From Oleispira antarctica RB-8 (GTDB lineage: Bacteria; Pseudomonadota; Gammaproteobacteria; Pseudomonadales; Oceanobacteraceae), in contig FO203512.1 in assembly GCA_000967895.1 (NCBI GenBank), positions 434,001 through 498,000 on the forward strand: DNA of 64,000 nucleotides, written 5' to 3'. The notes below the pieces were generated by a model. The model saw only the letters and a program-made list of their open reading frames with translations. It was not told where the DNA came from and ran no database searches. Position numbers and translations under genes: made by a program. Positions 49,414 through 59,119 of this stretch are shown piece after piece. Position 1 is the stretch's first letter. Each line of letters begins with the position of its first letter.

Positions 49414-49886
49414 TGTCGGCTAGAGCTTATATCTTTTTAATATTCACCCTTTGTATTGGGTTTATTTTACAGTACTTTCCGCTGGTCGATTTTATGGATT
49501 GGTTTGTACCTGAGTGGGTACTCATGATCTTTGTTTTCTGGCAGCTTCAGGCTCCTAAGTTAATTAACTTCTGGTGGGTGTGGCCATTAGGATTACTGCT
49601 AGATGTGCAGCAAGGCATTCCATTAGGTAGCTCAGTGGTTGGTTTTGCGGTTGTATTGTATGTGCTTCAGCTTATGTACCAGCGCTTAAGAGTTTTTAAT
49701 GTTGCTCAGCAAGCGGGTGTTATCTTTTTATTATTATGTTGTTACCAGCTCGTAGTTTATTGGGTGATGGTCGCGACAGGTGACATGCATAAACCTTTAT
49801 CTTTATGGCTACCAGCCTTAGTCAGCGCACTCGTCTGGCCTTGGTTATATCTGCTGTTATCTAATACCTATCAAAAGTTGAGATAA
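49413..49886 (+). CDS. mreD: Rod-shape determining membrane protein MreD
   Basis: 157 residues with about five membrane helices (for example AYIFLIFTLCIGFILQYFPL and WVWPLGLLLDVQQGIPLGSS). The WVLMIFVFW and LLLDVQQG segments are family features. The ATG at 49413, in a TGATG overlap with mreC, has GGGAG 9 bases upstream. It was preferred over the earlier in-frame ATG at 49398. It works with MreB and MreC in lateral wall growth. Confidence 0.93.
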   Translation: MSARAYIFLIFTLCIGFILQYFPLVDFMDWFVPEWVLMIFVFWQLQAPKLINFWWVWPLGLLLDVQQGIPLGSSVVGFAVVLYVLQLMYQRLRVFNVAQQAGVIFLLLCCYQLVVYWVMVATGDMHKPLSLWLPALVSALVWPWLYLLLSNTYQKLR

Positions 49887-49890
49887 TGCT

Positions 49891-50484
49891 ATGTCGCAAT
49901 CCCTTGTGCTAGCGTCTACATCACCTCGACGCAAAGAATTACTGCAGCAAATCGGCGTAGCTTTTACGCAGCTAAGTATTGATATCAATGAAGATGTCGC
50001 TTTGGCAGAAGAACCCGAGCAGTATGTTTTGCGTTTAGCCAAAGAAAAAGCCGCGGCCGGATTTGGATTATTATCAACCACAGAAAAATTAACTAAGGTT
50101 ATCTTAGCCGCCGATACGACCGTGGTATGCGATGGTCAGATCTTGGCTAAGCCTGAGTCTTTGAGTCATTCAAAAGAAATTTTAACAAAGCTTTCAGGGC
50201 GTGAGCATATCGTCATGAGTGCTGTAGGTCTGCACAGTCAGGATAAAATCCTGCAAAAAGTTGTCACAACCAAAGTGAGATTTCGGAACATATCCGATGC
50301 TGAAATTGACGCTTATTGGCATAGCGGTGAGCCTCAGGATAAAGCCGGTAGCTATGGCATTCAAGGGCTTGGTGCTGTTTTTGTCGAATCTATTACGGGC
50401 AGTTATAGCAACGTTGTCGGCTTGCCCCTGTGCGAAACTGCACAGTTACTCAACCAATTCAATATAGCATTTTGGCAATTATGA
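49891..50484 (+). CDS. maf: Maf-family nucleotide pyrophosphatase
   Basis: 197 residues. It hydrolyses non-canonical or UTP/dTTP-type nucleotides, a house-cleaning enzyme of the YhdE class. The N-terminal ASTSPRRKELL loop, the ILAADTTVVCDGQILAKP motif and GSYGIQGLGAVFVESITGSYSNVVGLPL are family signatures. It begins four bases after mreD and overlaps rng by four bases (ATGA), so it belongs to the mre-rng operon. Confidence 0.95.
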   Translation: MSQSLVLASTSPRRKELLQQIGVAFTQLSIDINEDVALAEEPEQYVLRLAKEKAAAGFGLLSTTEKLTKVILAADTTVVCDGQILAKPESLSHSKEILTKLSGREHIVMSAVGLHSQDKILQKVVTTKVRFRNISDAEIDAYWHSGEPQDKAGSYGIQGLGAVFVESITGSYSNVVGLPLCETAQLLNQFNIAFWQL

Positions 50485-51932
50485 AAGCAGAGATATTAAT
50501 AAACGTTACCCCAACAGAAACCCGAGTCACCGTGGTGGAAAATGGCGTGCTGCAAGAAGTCTTTATTGAACGTGAACACTTACGCGGCTTAGTGGGTAAT
50601 GTTTATAAAGGGAAGGTTGTTAGGGTACTGCCGGGCATGCAAGCGGCTTTTGTTGATATTGGCTTGGAGAGAGCGGGTTTTATTCATGCGTCGGATATTA
50701 TTGGCGGTGATGCACAAACTCCTATTATGAGCTTGTTGCACGAAGGGCAAAAGTTAGTCGTTCAAGTAACTAAAGATCCTATTTCTAGTAAAGGTGCGCG
50801 TTTAACCAATCAGCTTGCCATTCCATCACGCTATTTGGTGTATATGCCCGATACGGATCATGTTGGTGTTTCGCAACGCATTGACGGCACTGAAGAGCGC
50901 GATCGTTTACGCGCTTTGGTGGCCGCTAGTATTAAAAATGAAGCGCTTACGGGTAAAGGTGGTTTCATTCTTCGTACCGCCGCTGAAGGTGCGGGCGAAG
51001 AAGAAATTAATGCCGATACTCGTTATTTAAAACGCTTGTGGGTTACATTAGGTGAGCGCCTAAAGGGCGCGAAAGTCCCCAGCTTAGTGTATGACGAACT
51101 GCCTTTGTTTTTGCGGACAATGCGAGACTATTCACGCCCGGAAATCACCCGTGTTCTTATCGATTCAAAAGAGACGTATCAGCGTATTGAAAAATTTGTT
51201 GAACAGTTTGTGCCAGAGATTTTACCGCAGTTAGAATACTATCCAGGCCCGCGTCCTATTTTAGATCTTTATGGTGTTGAGGATGAAATGCAGCGGGCGC
51301 TAGAGCGCAAAGTGCCGCTAAAATCCGGTGGCTACTTGGTGATCGATCAAACCGAAGCAATGACGACTATTGATGTGAATACGGGAGCTTTTGTTGGTCG
51401 CCGCAACCTTGAAGAAACCATCTTCAAAACCAACTTAGAAGCTGCGACCGCCATTGGACGCCAACTAAGACTGCGTAATCTTGGGGGTATTATTATTCTA
51501 GATTTTATCGACATGATGGATGTTGAGCATCAGCGCCAAGTGCATCGCATGTTAGAGAAAGTCTTAGAAAAGGATCATGCAAAAACAAAAATTAGCGGAG
51601 TCTCAGATCTTGGTTTAGTTGAAATGACGCGTAAGAGAACTCGAGAAAGCTTAGGGCAGATGCTCACAGAGGCTTGTGCGTGTTGTGATGGTCGCGGTAC
51701 GGTTAAAACTGCAGAAACTATTTGCTACGATATCTTCCGTGAAATTTTACGAGAAGAGCGCGCTTACGATGCCAGTTGTTATCTTGTCTTAGCATCGACG
51801 GCAGTGATCGATCGATTGTTAGATGAAGACTCAAGCAGCTTGGCTGACTTGGAAGCTTTTATGGGAAAAACCATCAAGCTGCAGGTTGAATCCAATTATA
51901 CGCAGGATCAGTATGATATCGTTTTACCTTAA
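50481..51932 (+). CDS. rng: Ribonuclease G
   Basis: 483 residues, close to the E. coli enzyme (489). It matures the 16S 5' end and turns over some mRNAs. The S1 domain (about 35-120) includes GNVYKGKVVRVLPGMQAAFVDIGLERAGF. The catalytic aspartates are in TTIDVNTG and IIILDFIDM. The Zn-link cysteines are in EACACCDGRG. It lacks the long RNase E degradosome tail. The start is the ATGA overlap with maf; a longer in-frame start inside maf is less likely. Confidence 0.97.
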   Translation: MKAEILINVTPTETRVTVVENGVLQEVFIEREHLRGLVGNVYKGKVVRVLPGMQAAFVDIGLERAGFIHASDIIGGDAQTPIMSLLHEGQKLVVQVTKDPISSKGARLTNQLAIPSRYLVYMPDTDHVGVSQRIDGTEERDRLRALVAASIKNEALTGKGGFILRTAAEGAGEEEINADTRYLKRLWVTLGERLKGAKVPSLVYDELPLFLRTMRDYSRPEITRVLIDSKETYQRIEKFVEQFVPEILPQLEYYPGPRPILDLYGVEDEMQRALERKVPLKSGGYLVIDQTEAMTTIDVNTGAFVGRRNLEETIFKTNLEAATAIGRQLRLRNLGGIIILDFIDMMDVEHQRQVHRMLEKVLEKDHAKTKISGVSDLGLVEMTRKRTRESLGQMLTEACACCDGRGTVKTAETICYDIFREILREERAYDASCYLVLASTAVIDRLLDEDSSSLADLEAFMGKTIKLQVESNYTQDQYDIVLP

Positions 51933-51947
51933 CCAACGCGGTTTATC

Positions 51948-54900
51948 ATGATACGCGGGTTGAGATTTATTTGGACTCAGCTCTGGCTGACAGGTGTTGT
52001 GTGCTTAGTGTTACTTGCGCTCTATACCAGCTTGGGTCGACAGTTGATTCCACTGGTTGAAACCTTAGAGCTGGATGTTGAAAAAGTACTCTCTGAGCAG
52101 CTCGGCGTGGTCGTTGATATTGAGTCGATAACGGGAGATTGGGTTTGGTTCTCTCCGCGGATACAAGTTAACAATATCCAGCTAGGCGACCCTGAGCAGG
52201 GGTTAAAAATACAGCGTTTAGAAGCCAAGCTGGATGTTAGTGCGAGCCTTTTCTATCGCGTTCCCGTCTTTGATCAAATCGATATTGCTGGTGTGAAATT
52301 ACCCTTTTCTCAAGATGAACAAGGCAACTGGTCTCTGAGTCATTTTTTATTAGCTTCCGGTGATAGCAGTAAAACAAAGCAAGATTTTTGGGCGGGTGAT
52401 AAACCGCTTTGGTTGGAATTGCTCGGCCAGCAAGGAGAAATCCATTTATACAATTGGCAAGTTTCCATTCAAACTCATGATCAAGTTGTAAAAGATATTA
52501 CAATTTTAGACCTGCGCTTACGTAATAAAGGTTTGAAGCATTGGTTAGAAGGTGAAGTTCAACTAGGTGAAAGTGCTGCACGATTAACCACTCAGTTTGA
52601 AGTTGAGGGAGATCTGTGGGATTTCAGCGACCATAACGGCAAAGGATATTTGCAGTTAGCGACTCAGCCATGGGAGCCTTGGATTCCCAAGTACAGCTCT
52701 GATTGGCAAGTTGAAAAACTCATGGCAGGTGCGCGCCTATGGGTAGACGTAGAAGATGGTCGTATAGATAGTCTCGATGGCTATATCGATTTACCTGAAT
52801 TTTCTTTATTAAAAAATAATGATGAACAGTCTAAAGACATCAGCTTTCGTGATGGACGAATTACGTTAGCGGGGCGACGCAGTGATGATGAGTGGCACCT
52901 TTGGTTTGATAGTGACGTTGATTGGCTTTCGGACATTACACCGCCCAAACCCAATGGACGCATTAGTTGGTTGCCGAATCTTTCGGGTGGTTTGCAGCTA
53001 GCATTAAACAAAATTGATTTAGCGCAAACAGCTTTTTGGCTGCAAGACTTTAAAGTTTTGCCAGAAAAATATCTGCAATATATTACTAACTTACAGCCGA
53101 TCGGTTTGGTCGAGCAAGTAAGAATTAATATGATCCCAGAGCAACAGTGGGCGTGGGGAGTGAGTCTTGATCTTACAGAAGCCAGTATTCAGGGCTGGAA
53201 AGGCATTCCTACGGTTGAGAATTTAACGGCTACGCTGGATTTTGATGCAAAGAAGGGCGTGCTTAAAACTCAGGGTATTGATGCTCTACTGCACTTTCCA
53301 GATTTATATACCGATGGTTGGCCATTAACGGATTTTAAAAGTGACATCTTTTGGCAAATTGATCCGGAATATCTAAGATTAGTCGCCCCAAGTTTGCGCG
53401 CAAAGTATCAGCAAACAAGTCTGAATGGCAGCTTTTCACTGTACACGCCGCTCAAAGAAACGCTTATGGAGCCGCAGTTAAATCTATTGCTGGGTATTCA
53501 AAATCTCGAACTGGTTGATCAGCAGGTTTTTGTGCCTAAAGATGTCGCAGTCGGTGTTTCTAATTGGCTGAATGAAAATATAAAATCGGGTCAGGCGACT
53601 CAAGCCAGCTTTTTATACTCCAGCAGTTTAGCGTCGGAGTTGCCCGAAAATAGCCAAACGGTTCAGCTTTATGCTGACATTCTAAAGGCCGACTTAACCT
53701 ACCTTGCAGGCTGGCCAGAGGTTTCTCAAGTAAAAGCGAACCTTATGGTGGATGTGCCTAATGTCGATGTCTGGGTACATAAAGGTACAACGTTAGGCGG
53801 CGAACTACTTCCTAACAGTACACAGGTTAAAGTGCGTCGCGATAGTGAGGAAACTACCTGGATAACATTACGTGGCGCGCTAGCCGGTGATGCGAGTGAG
53901 GGTATTAAATACTTTTCTGAAACACCGTTGAAAGAACAAGTCGCAGGGGTATTTGATTTTTGGCAAGTGAAGGGAGCAATAGAAAGTGAATTGTATGCAC
54001 ACATTCCATTATCTGAAAATGATGATAAAAAAGAATTAAGTATTCGCGTTAATAGTCAGTTGAGTGATGTTGATATTGCGATGACGGACCTCGGTTTATC
54101 TTTTGACAATATCAACGGTATGATCGAATTTGATTCCGATTTAGGACTCACCGCTAAGGCGATACAGGCGAATGTATTTGCGGGATTAGCCACTGCGGAT
54201 ATCACGTCCACAAAAGAAGCCGCAGGGTTTGATATTCATATTAACGCCCATGGCAAAGCGAAAACTGACGCAATCAAAACATGGCTGCCGCTCTTTATGC
54301 TTAAACCTGTCAGCGGCGAGTTGAACTACACCTTGGATTTTAATATTCGACCGGTTGAGCGTGGCGGATTGTTATTAAATATTGCCAGTGATTTACGCGG
54401 TATTAATATCGATGCGCCTTTACCTTTCGCGAAGCAAGATGACCAAGTATTACCCTTTAGTATGTCGGTTAAAAAAACCCGTGATTTACGTATAGACTTC
54501 CGCTATGGAGAACTGGCGAATGGCGTCGTGGCAATGGAAGACGGTGAACTGAAACGTGGACAGATTTATTTAGGGACTACGCAAACGTATTTACCCAGTG
54601 ATGATGGTTTAAGCATCGTTGGAAACATACCGCATGAGCTGGATGCAAAAGCGTGGTGGGAATTTTGGAATCACATCAAACCAGAGCCTAGTGATACACA
54701 GGGTGAAGAAAAGAAAAAGACTGCTGTGCTAACTCACATTGATTTATCAGCACCAGAAGTCAATGTTTGGCAACAGATGATGGGGCCTAGCCACATTACG
54801 GGTAATTATAAATGGAACCAGTGGGACTTCATTTTAGACAGTGAGTTAATAAAAGGTAAAATTAATCTACCCGACGACATGGCCACTCATGCGATCGTAA

Positions 54901-55910
54901 TGGACTTGGATTACATACACTTGCCTGTTACGGCTGGTGGTACAAATGATGAAACAAAATTTGGTGCTGCAAACACGGTTGATCCATTAAAAGATTTTGA
55001 TCCACGCTCGATTCCTAGTATTGATATGACGGTGGCAGAAATATTTTTCGGAACTCGAAACTTTGGGCGTTGGGATATGACCATGCGTCAAGAGGAGGAG
55101 CTCACCAAGATTCATATTAATGACTCTCTAACGAAAAATTTAGTCATTAAAGGTGATATTGACTGGCGAAAAGACGAGCAAGGACATAGCACGCATTTAA
55201 ATTTATTACGGATAGAAACCGATAACTTAGGCGATAGTCAGCGAGCTTTTCGTAAAGTGGCTTCTATTGAGGCTAAGAGTGCTAAGTTTGATACCGATTT
55301 AAAATGGCGAGGTTCACCCGCAGGCTTTAACTACGGAACATTAACTGGGCTGACGAAAGTAAGTATCAAAAAAGGCGTATTAATCAGTGATAATACCGGT
55401 GCGCTAAAAGCATTTGGCGTCTTAAACTTCAACTCTATTAGCCGCCGCTTGCAGCTCGATTTTTCTGACTTATATGAAGCAGGGGTGGTGTTCGATGTAT
55501 TAAAAACCCGCTTATCGATTGCCGATGGGGTAGTGACGTTTGCCGACCCATTATTGATTGACGGTCCTTCGGCTAAGTTTCAATCAAGTGGTACGGTAAA
55601 TTTTAATACCGATGAGATAAATCAAAAGCTGGTAGTTACCTTTCCAATTACCAGTAGTTTACCCCTAGTGGCTGTATTGGCAGGGTTTGCACCGCAAATA
55701 GCGGGAGCAATTTACGTAACAGAAAAATTGATTGGCGAAGAGTTAGAGCGATTTACCAGCGCCAGCTATACCGTCAGTGGTACGATCGAAAACCCTAAAA
55801 TGAAAATTGATCAAGCGTTTGATAATGCGTTAGAGGGCAAAAAAAGCCGCAGCTTTAAGGATCGATTTTTAGATATTTTTGGTCTAGGAGGAGATGACGA
55901 CGATGACTGA
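51948..55910 (+). CDS. yhdP: YhdP-family AsmA-like envelope protein
   Basis: 1320 residues. One N-terminal membrane helix (about 9-26) anchors a very long periplasmic domain made of repeated beta strands, as in TamB and AsmA relatives. The C-terminal DUF3971/AsmA-like region has FNSISRRLQLDFSDLYEAGVVFD and ends in an acidic GGDDDDD tail. YhdP-class proteins bridge inner and outer membranes and help carry phospholipids outward. The order rng-yhdP-nitrilase matches many gammaproteobacteria. Its stop overlaps the next gene. Confidence 0.93.
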   Translation: MIRGLRFIWTQLWLTGVVCLVLLALYTSLGRQLIPLVETLELDVEKVLSEQLGVVVDIESITGDWVWFSPRIQVNNIQLGDPEQGLKIQRLEAKLDVSASLFYRVPVFDQIDIAGVKLPFSQDEQGNWSLSHFLLASGDSSKTKQDFWAGDKPLWLELLGQQGEIHLYNWQVSIQTHDQVVKDITILDLRLRNKGLKHWLEGEVQLGESAARLTTQFEVEGDLWDFSDHNGKGYLQLATQPWEPWIPKYSSDWQVEKLMAGARLWVDVEDGRIDSLDGYIDLPEFSLLKNNDEQSKDISFRDGRITLAGRRSDDEWHLWFDSDVDWLSDITPPKPNGRISWLPNLSGGLQLALNKIDLAQTAFWLQDFKVLPEKYLQYITNLQPIGLVEQVRINMIPEQQWAWGVSLDLTEASIQGWKGIPTVENLTATLDFDAKKGVLKTQGIDALLHFPDLYTDGWPLTDFKSDIFWQIDPEYLRLVAPSLRAKYQQTSLNGSFSLYTPLKETLMEPQLNLLLGIQNLELVDQQVFVPKDVAVGVSNWLNENIKSGQATQASFLYSSSLASELPENSQTVQLYADILKADLTYLAGWPEVSQVKANLMVDVPNVDVWVHKGTTLGGELLPNSTQVKVRRDSEETTWITLRGALAGDASEGIKYFSETPLKEQVAGVFDFWQVKGAIESELYAHIPLSENDDKKELSIRVNSQLSDVDIAMTDLGLSFDNINGMIEFDSDLGLTAKAIQANVFAGLATADITSTKEAAGFDIHINAHGKAKTDAIKTWLPLFMLKPVSGELNYTLDFNIRPVERGGLLLNIASDLRGINIDAPLPFAKQDDQVLPFSMSVKKTRDLRIDFRYGELANGVVAMEDGELKRGQIYLGTTQTYLPSDDGLSIVGNIPHELDAKAWWEFWNHIKPEPSDTQGEEKKKTAVLTHIDLSAPEVNVWQQMMGPSHITGNYKWNQWDFILDSELIKGKINLPDDMATHAIVMDLDYIHLPVTAGGTNDETKFGAANTVDPLKDFDPRSIPSIDMTVAEIFFGTRNFGRWDMTMRQEEELTKIHINDSLTKNLVIKGDIDWRKDEQGHSTHLNLLRIETDNLGDSQRAFRKVASIEAKSAKFDTDLKWRGSPAGFNYGTLTGLTKVSIKKGVLISDNTGALKAFGVLNFNSISRRLQLDFSDLYEAGVVFDVLKTRLSIADGVVTFADPLLIDGPSAKFQSSGTVNFNTDEINQKLVVTFPITSSLPLVAVLAGFAPQIAGAIYVTEKLIGEELERFTSASYTVSGTIENPKMKIDQAFDNALEGKKSRSFKDRFLDIFGLGGDDDDD

Positions 55911-56751
55911 TATGAAGACTAATGATTCAAAAAAGCTAACCGCCAAATTAGCGGCCATACAAATCACAACGGGGCTAAATGTTGAAAAAAACTTAGCGGC
56001 TGTTGAATTACAAATACAAGCCGCCGCCAAACAAGGCGCTAATATTATTGCGTTACCAGAAGTTTTTGCGTGTTACGACAGTCAAAAATATTTAGCACTG
56101 GGACGGCAAGAAATAACAGTACTGGGGACGTTACGCAGCCGAATGTCGGCTTGGGCAAAAAATAATAAGGTCTATCTTATTGGTGGCACCATCCCTGTGT
56201 TAGACCCGCAAACGAGCAAGGTGTATCCGCGGTGCTATTTTTATAATGATGAAGGTGAAGAGCTGGGATATTACGATAAACTTCATTTGTTCGATGTTGA
56301 TGTCGATGATGCTCAAGGACGCTATCGTGAATCGGATATGTTTTTATCCGGAGATGAAATAAAGGTCTTTCCAACACCTTATGGCAATGTCGGTTTAACG
56401 ATTTGTTATGACCTTCGCTTTCCTTATCTGTTTGACCACTTGCGAAAAGCAGGCGCCGATATTATTTCAGTGGTGGCTGCGTTTACTGAGACCACAGGAA
56501 AAGCACACTGGCAGACATTATTACAAGCTCGAGCGATTGAACAGCAGTGCTATGTGTTAGCGGCGAATCAGTGGGGGCAGCACGATGATAAACGCCGTAC
56601 CTTTGGTCACTCTATGGTGATTTCTCCGTGGGGAGAAATATTAGATCAGTTGCCTACCGGGCAGGGGATCGCAATTGCAGAAATAGATTTATCTGAGGTT
56701 GAGCGCATTCGACGGAAAATGCCGATTGCGAACCATCAACGCACGTTGTAA
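55903..56751 (+). CDS. Nitrilase-superfamily amidohydrolase (Nit2/YbeM-like)
   Basis: 282 residues. The Glu-Lys-Cys triad is visible: Glu in IIALPEVFA, Lys in GYYDKLHLFDV and Cys in GLTICYDLRFPYL. Relatives hydrolyse deaminated glutathione or omega-amides, a metabolite-repair role. Three in-frame ATGs exist (55894, 55903, 55912). 55903 is chosen because AGGAGG at 55886-55891 is best spaced for it. It overlaps the end of yhdP by eight bases, so it is the last gene of the mre-to-nitrilase series. A TldD homologue often follows in relatives but not here. Confidence 0.92.
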   Translation: MTDMKTNDSKKLTAKLAAIQITTGLNVEKNLAAVELQIQAAAKQGANIIALPEVFACYDSQKYLALGRQEITVLGTLRSRMSAWAKNNKVYLIGGTIPVLDPQTSKVYPRCYFYNDEGEELGYYDKLHLFDVDVDDAQGRYRESDMFLSGDEIKVFPTPYGNVGLTICYDLRFPYLFDHLRKAGADIISVVAAFTETTGKAHWQTLLQARAIEQQCYVLAANQWGQHDDKRRTFGHSMVISPWGEILDQLPTGQGIAIAEIDLSEVERIRRKMPIANHQRTL

Positions 56752-56787
56752 ATACGAGCCTGCTGATTCGCAATGGGAGAGCGATGA

Positions 56788-57321
56788 TTAATCGTCTTTT
56801 TGGTTGTACTGTTCTTTAATAGCTTGAAACAAGTTTTTATAGTTGCTGCCTGCTTTTGGCGGCTCAGTACTCATCTCTTTCGCGGCGTTACGAATTAAGG
56901 TCCGCAAGTGCTGTCGATTAACGCTAGGGAACTGCTCGATAAAATCAACGATAGCATCAGGATCTTTAACCAAACGAGTACGCCATTGTTCTTGCTGGCC
57001 AGTCACTCGACCGTAAGCCTCTGTGGAAGGGTCTAATAAGTCCAACGCTTCACGAACGGCTTCGATATCTTCGCTACGAATAAGGCGGCCAATGTATTGC
57101 ATGTGACGACGCATCGCTTCGTTTTTACCGACGCGTTCTGTTTCCCGTACCGCAGCTTTCATCATTTCAGAAAGCGGAAGTTCCATGGCTTTTTTACGTG
57201 GTAGAGCAACAATACGCTCACCCAGCTCTTGCAGTTCTATCATGTCGCGTTTCATTTCTGATTTGCTGACAATCTCGTATTCAATTTCTTCCGCGAACGG
57301 ATCTTTCTTTTTCTTGGCCAT
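56788..57321 (-). CDS. darP: Ribosome biogenesis factor DarP (YjgA/DUF615)
   Basis: 177 residues, highly charged and helical. SKSEMKRDMIELQELGERIVALP and RRHMQYIGRLIRSEDIEAVREAL are the family signatures. In E. coli it associates with late 50S precursors and helps maturation of the peptidyl-transferase region. It is divergent from nothing and convergent with the nitrilase gene. A gap of 14 bases follows mgtE on the same strand, so it may be cotranscribed with it. Confidence 0.93.
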   Translation of the reverse strand: MAKKKKDPFAEEIEYEIVSKSEMKRDMIELQELGERIVALPRKKAMELPLSEMMKAAVRETERVGKNEAMRRHMQYIGRLIRSEDIEAVREALDLLDPSTEAYGRVTGQQEQWRTRLVKDPDAIVDFIEQFPSVNRQHLRTLIRNAAKEMSTEPPKAGSNYKNLFQAIKEQYNQKDD

Positions 57322-57335
57322 GATAAAGCTGCCTT

Positions 57336-58691
57336 TTATAAATAAAGTATACTGGCTAAACCTAAGAAGGAGAAGAAACCTACAACGTCAGTAATGGTTG
57401 TAAGTATCACGCCTCCCGCGAGCGCAGGATCAATGCTCTGGCGTTTCAGTATAATAGGAAGCGCTGCTCCACTAAGAACAGCGACAACTAAGTTAATAAT
57501 AATAGCAGCGGCAATAATGCCTGCTAATAAAGCGTCGTTAAACCAAAACAGTGTTATGCCTCCAATAACAGCAGCCCATAACAGACCGTTGAAAAAGCCA
57601 ACCGCTAATTCTCGATTTAATAGCCAGCCTATATTGCCGCTACTGATGTGTCCTAATGCTTGACCACGAATCACTAAAGTTAAAACTTGGCTCCCTGCAA
57701 TACCGCCCATACTGGCAACAATGGGCATAAGTACCGCAAGTGCGACTAAGCGTTCAATAGTGTCGCTGAATAACCCGATCACAGCCGATGCAATGAAAGC
57801 GGTTATTAAATTAATTCCCAACCAAACAGCGCGACGACGCCCAGTTTTAAAGGCGGGTGCAAACGTATCTTCTTCTTCATCTAAACCCGCCATACTCATC
57901 ATTGAGTGGTCGGCGGTATCTCGAATAACATCAACCACGTCATCAATGGTAATACGGCCAATCAGTTTTCCGTGATTATCGATAACCGGCGCGGAAACTA
58001 AATCGTGACGTTCGAAGATCTTTGCCACATCTTCTTCGTCGAGTGATGCATGGATAATTTGAGTATCCGTTGTCATCACTTCACGTACGGTTTGGTTTAG
58101 GTCACTCACCAATAATTTATTGATGGGTAAAATGCCAATGAACTCGTTATTGCGGTTAATGACCAACAAATTATCAGTCATTTCAGGCAGAGAACGATGG
58201 CGTCGCAAATAGCGCAAAACAACGTCCAGGGTGACATCCGCACGGACTGTCACCGTATCGGTGTTCATCAAGCCGCCAGCACTGTCTTCTGGATAGCAAA
58301 GAACAGCCTCTAAACGACTTCTGTTTTCACTGTCCATGCCTCGCAGCACGTCATTACTTTGTTTCTCGGGCAACTGCTGTAATAAATCGACGACGTCATC
58401 GGTATCAAGTTCTGACGTAAGGTCGACGAGTTGCTCAGTGCTCATCTCATTTAAGAAATCGGCACTGATCTCATCACTTAGATGTTGAAGAATTTCACCT
58501 TCATTTTCTGTTTCAACCAACTCCCACAGCATTTTTCTGACTTTAGGAGGGGATGACTCAATGAGGTGAGCAACTTCAGCGGGTGCTAAGCCGATATTGA
58601 TTGTGCGTTTTACTTCTTGCAGACCACCGCTTTCAAGCGCGGCATTAATGCTATGCAGTTTTGCTTTCGCGCGTTGATTTTGTTGGCCCAT
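57336..58691 (-). CDS. mgtE: Magnesium transporter MgtE
   Basis: 451 residues. The N-terminal helical domain (about 30-130) has LVDLTSELDTDDVVDLLQQLP. Two CBS domains follow (about 135-255, VREVMTTDTQII ... VIDNHGKLIGRITIDDVVDVI). The C-terminal part has five membrane helices with the pore segment LAVLMPIVASMGGIAGSQ. It imports Mg2+ and is gated by intracellular Mg2+ via the CBS domains. No M-box riboswitch is apparent in the 158-base upstream gap. Confidence 0.95.
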   Translation of the reverse strand: MGQQNQRAKAKLHSINAALESGGLQEVKRTINIGLAPAEVAHLIESSPPKVRKMLWELVETENEGEILQHLSDEISADFLNEMSTEQLVDLTSELDTDDVVDLLQQLPEKQSNDVLRGMDSENRSRLEAVLCYPEDSAGGLMNTDTVTVRADVTLDVVLRYLRRHRSLPEMTDNLLVINRNNEFIGILPINKLLVSDLNQTVREVMTTDTQIIHASLDEEDVAKIFERHDLVSAPVIDNHGKLIGRITIDDVVDVIRDTADHSMMSMAGLDEEEDTFAPAFKTGRRRAVWLGINLITAFIASAVIGLFSDTIERLVALAVLMPIVASMGGIAGSQVLTLVIRGQALGHISSGNIGWLLNRELAVGFFNGLLWAAVIGGITLFWFNDALLAGIIAAAIIINLVVAVLSGAALPIILKRQSIDPALAGGVILTTITDVVGFFSFLGLASILYL

Positions 58692-58849
58692 AGCGCCGCT
58701 CTTATTAAATGAGGATAACAGAAGGGTAATGCGCTTATTCTAGCTGGTAAAGCGTCAGTATGCTATCTGGACATGTTGGGAGGAGAGAAAAATTTTGAGC
58801 TAACCGGCTGTTTTTAAAGTGATATTCAGGGTTTTTAAGAATAGAGGGG

Positions 58850-59119
58850 CTATTCGTCTTCGTCAAAGCGGCGGTTAATTAAATCAAGGACCGCTGCGCA
58901 GGCTTGGTCTTGGTCATGTCCTTCAATCTCTAAGCAAAGCTCAGTACCTTTGCAGGCGGCTAACATCATGACCGCCATAATGCTTTTAGCATCGGCCATT
59001 TGTGTTTCATGACCTATTTTAATTTGGCTAGAAAACGACGAGGCCGTAGTCACGAGCTTTGAAGCAGCGCGGGCATGCAGTCCGAGCTTATTTATAATGA
59101 GCGTATTGGTTTTAATCAT
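58850..59119 (-). CDS. ptsO: Nitrogen-PTS phosphocarrier NPr
   Basis: 89 residues, HPr fold. The active-site His15 is in NKLGLHARAASKL. The segment DAKSIMAVMMLAACKGTEL covers the usual Ser-46 region, with Ser present (AKSIMAVM). It transfers phosphate from PtsP (EI-Ntr) to PtsN (EIIA-Ntr), encoded nearby. It overlaps rapZ by four bases. The E. coli gene name is npr. Confidence 0.94.
   Translation of the reverse strand: MIKTNTLIINKLGLHARAASKLVTTASSFSSQIKIGHETQMADAKSIMAVMMLAACKGTELCLEIEGHDQDQACAAVLDLINRRFDEDE

Noticed and set aside
58692-58849. M-box magnesium riboswitch before mgtE
   Set aside because: The gap is short and lacks the conserved M-box blocks or a terminator hairpin.
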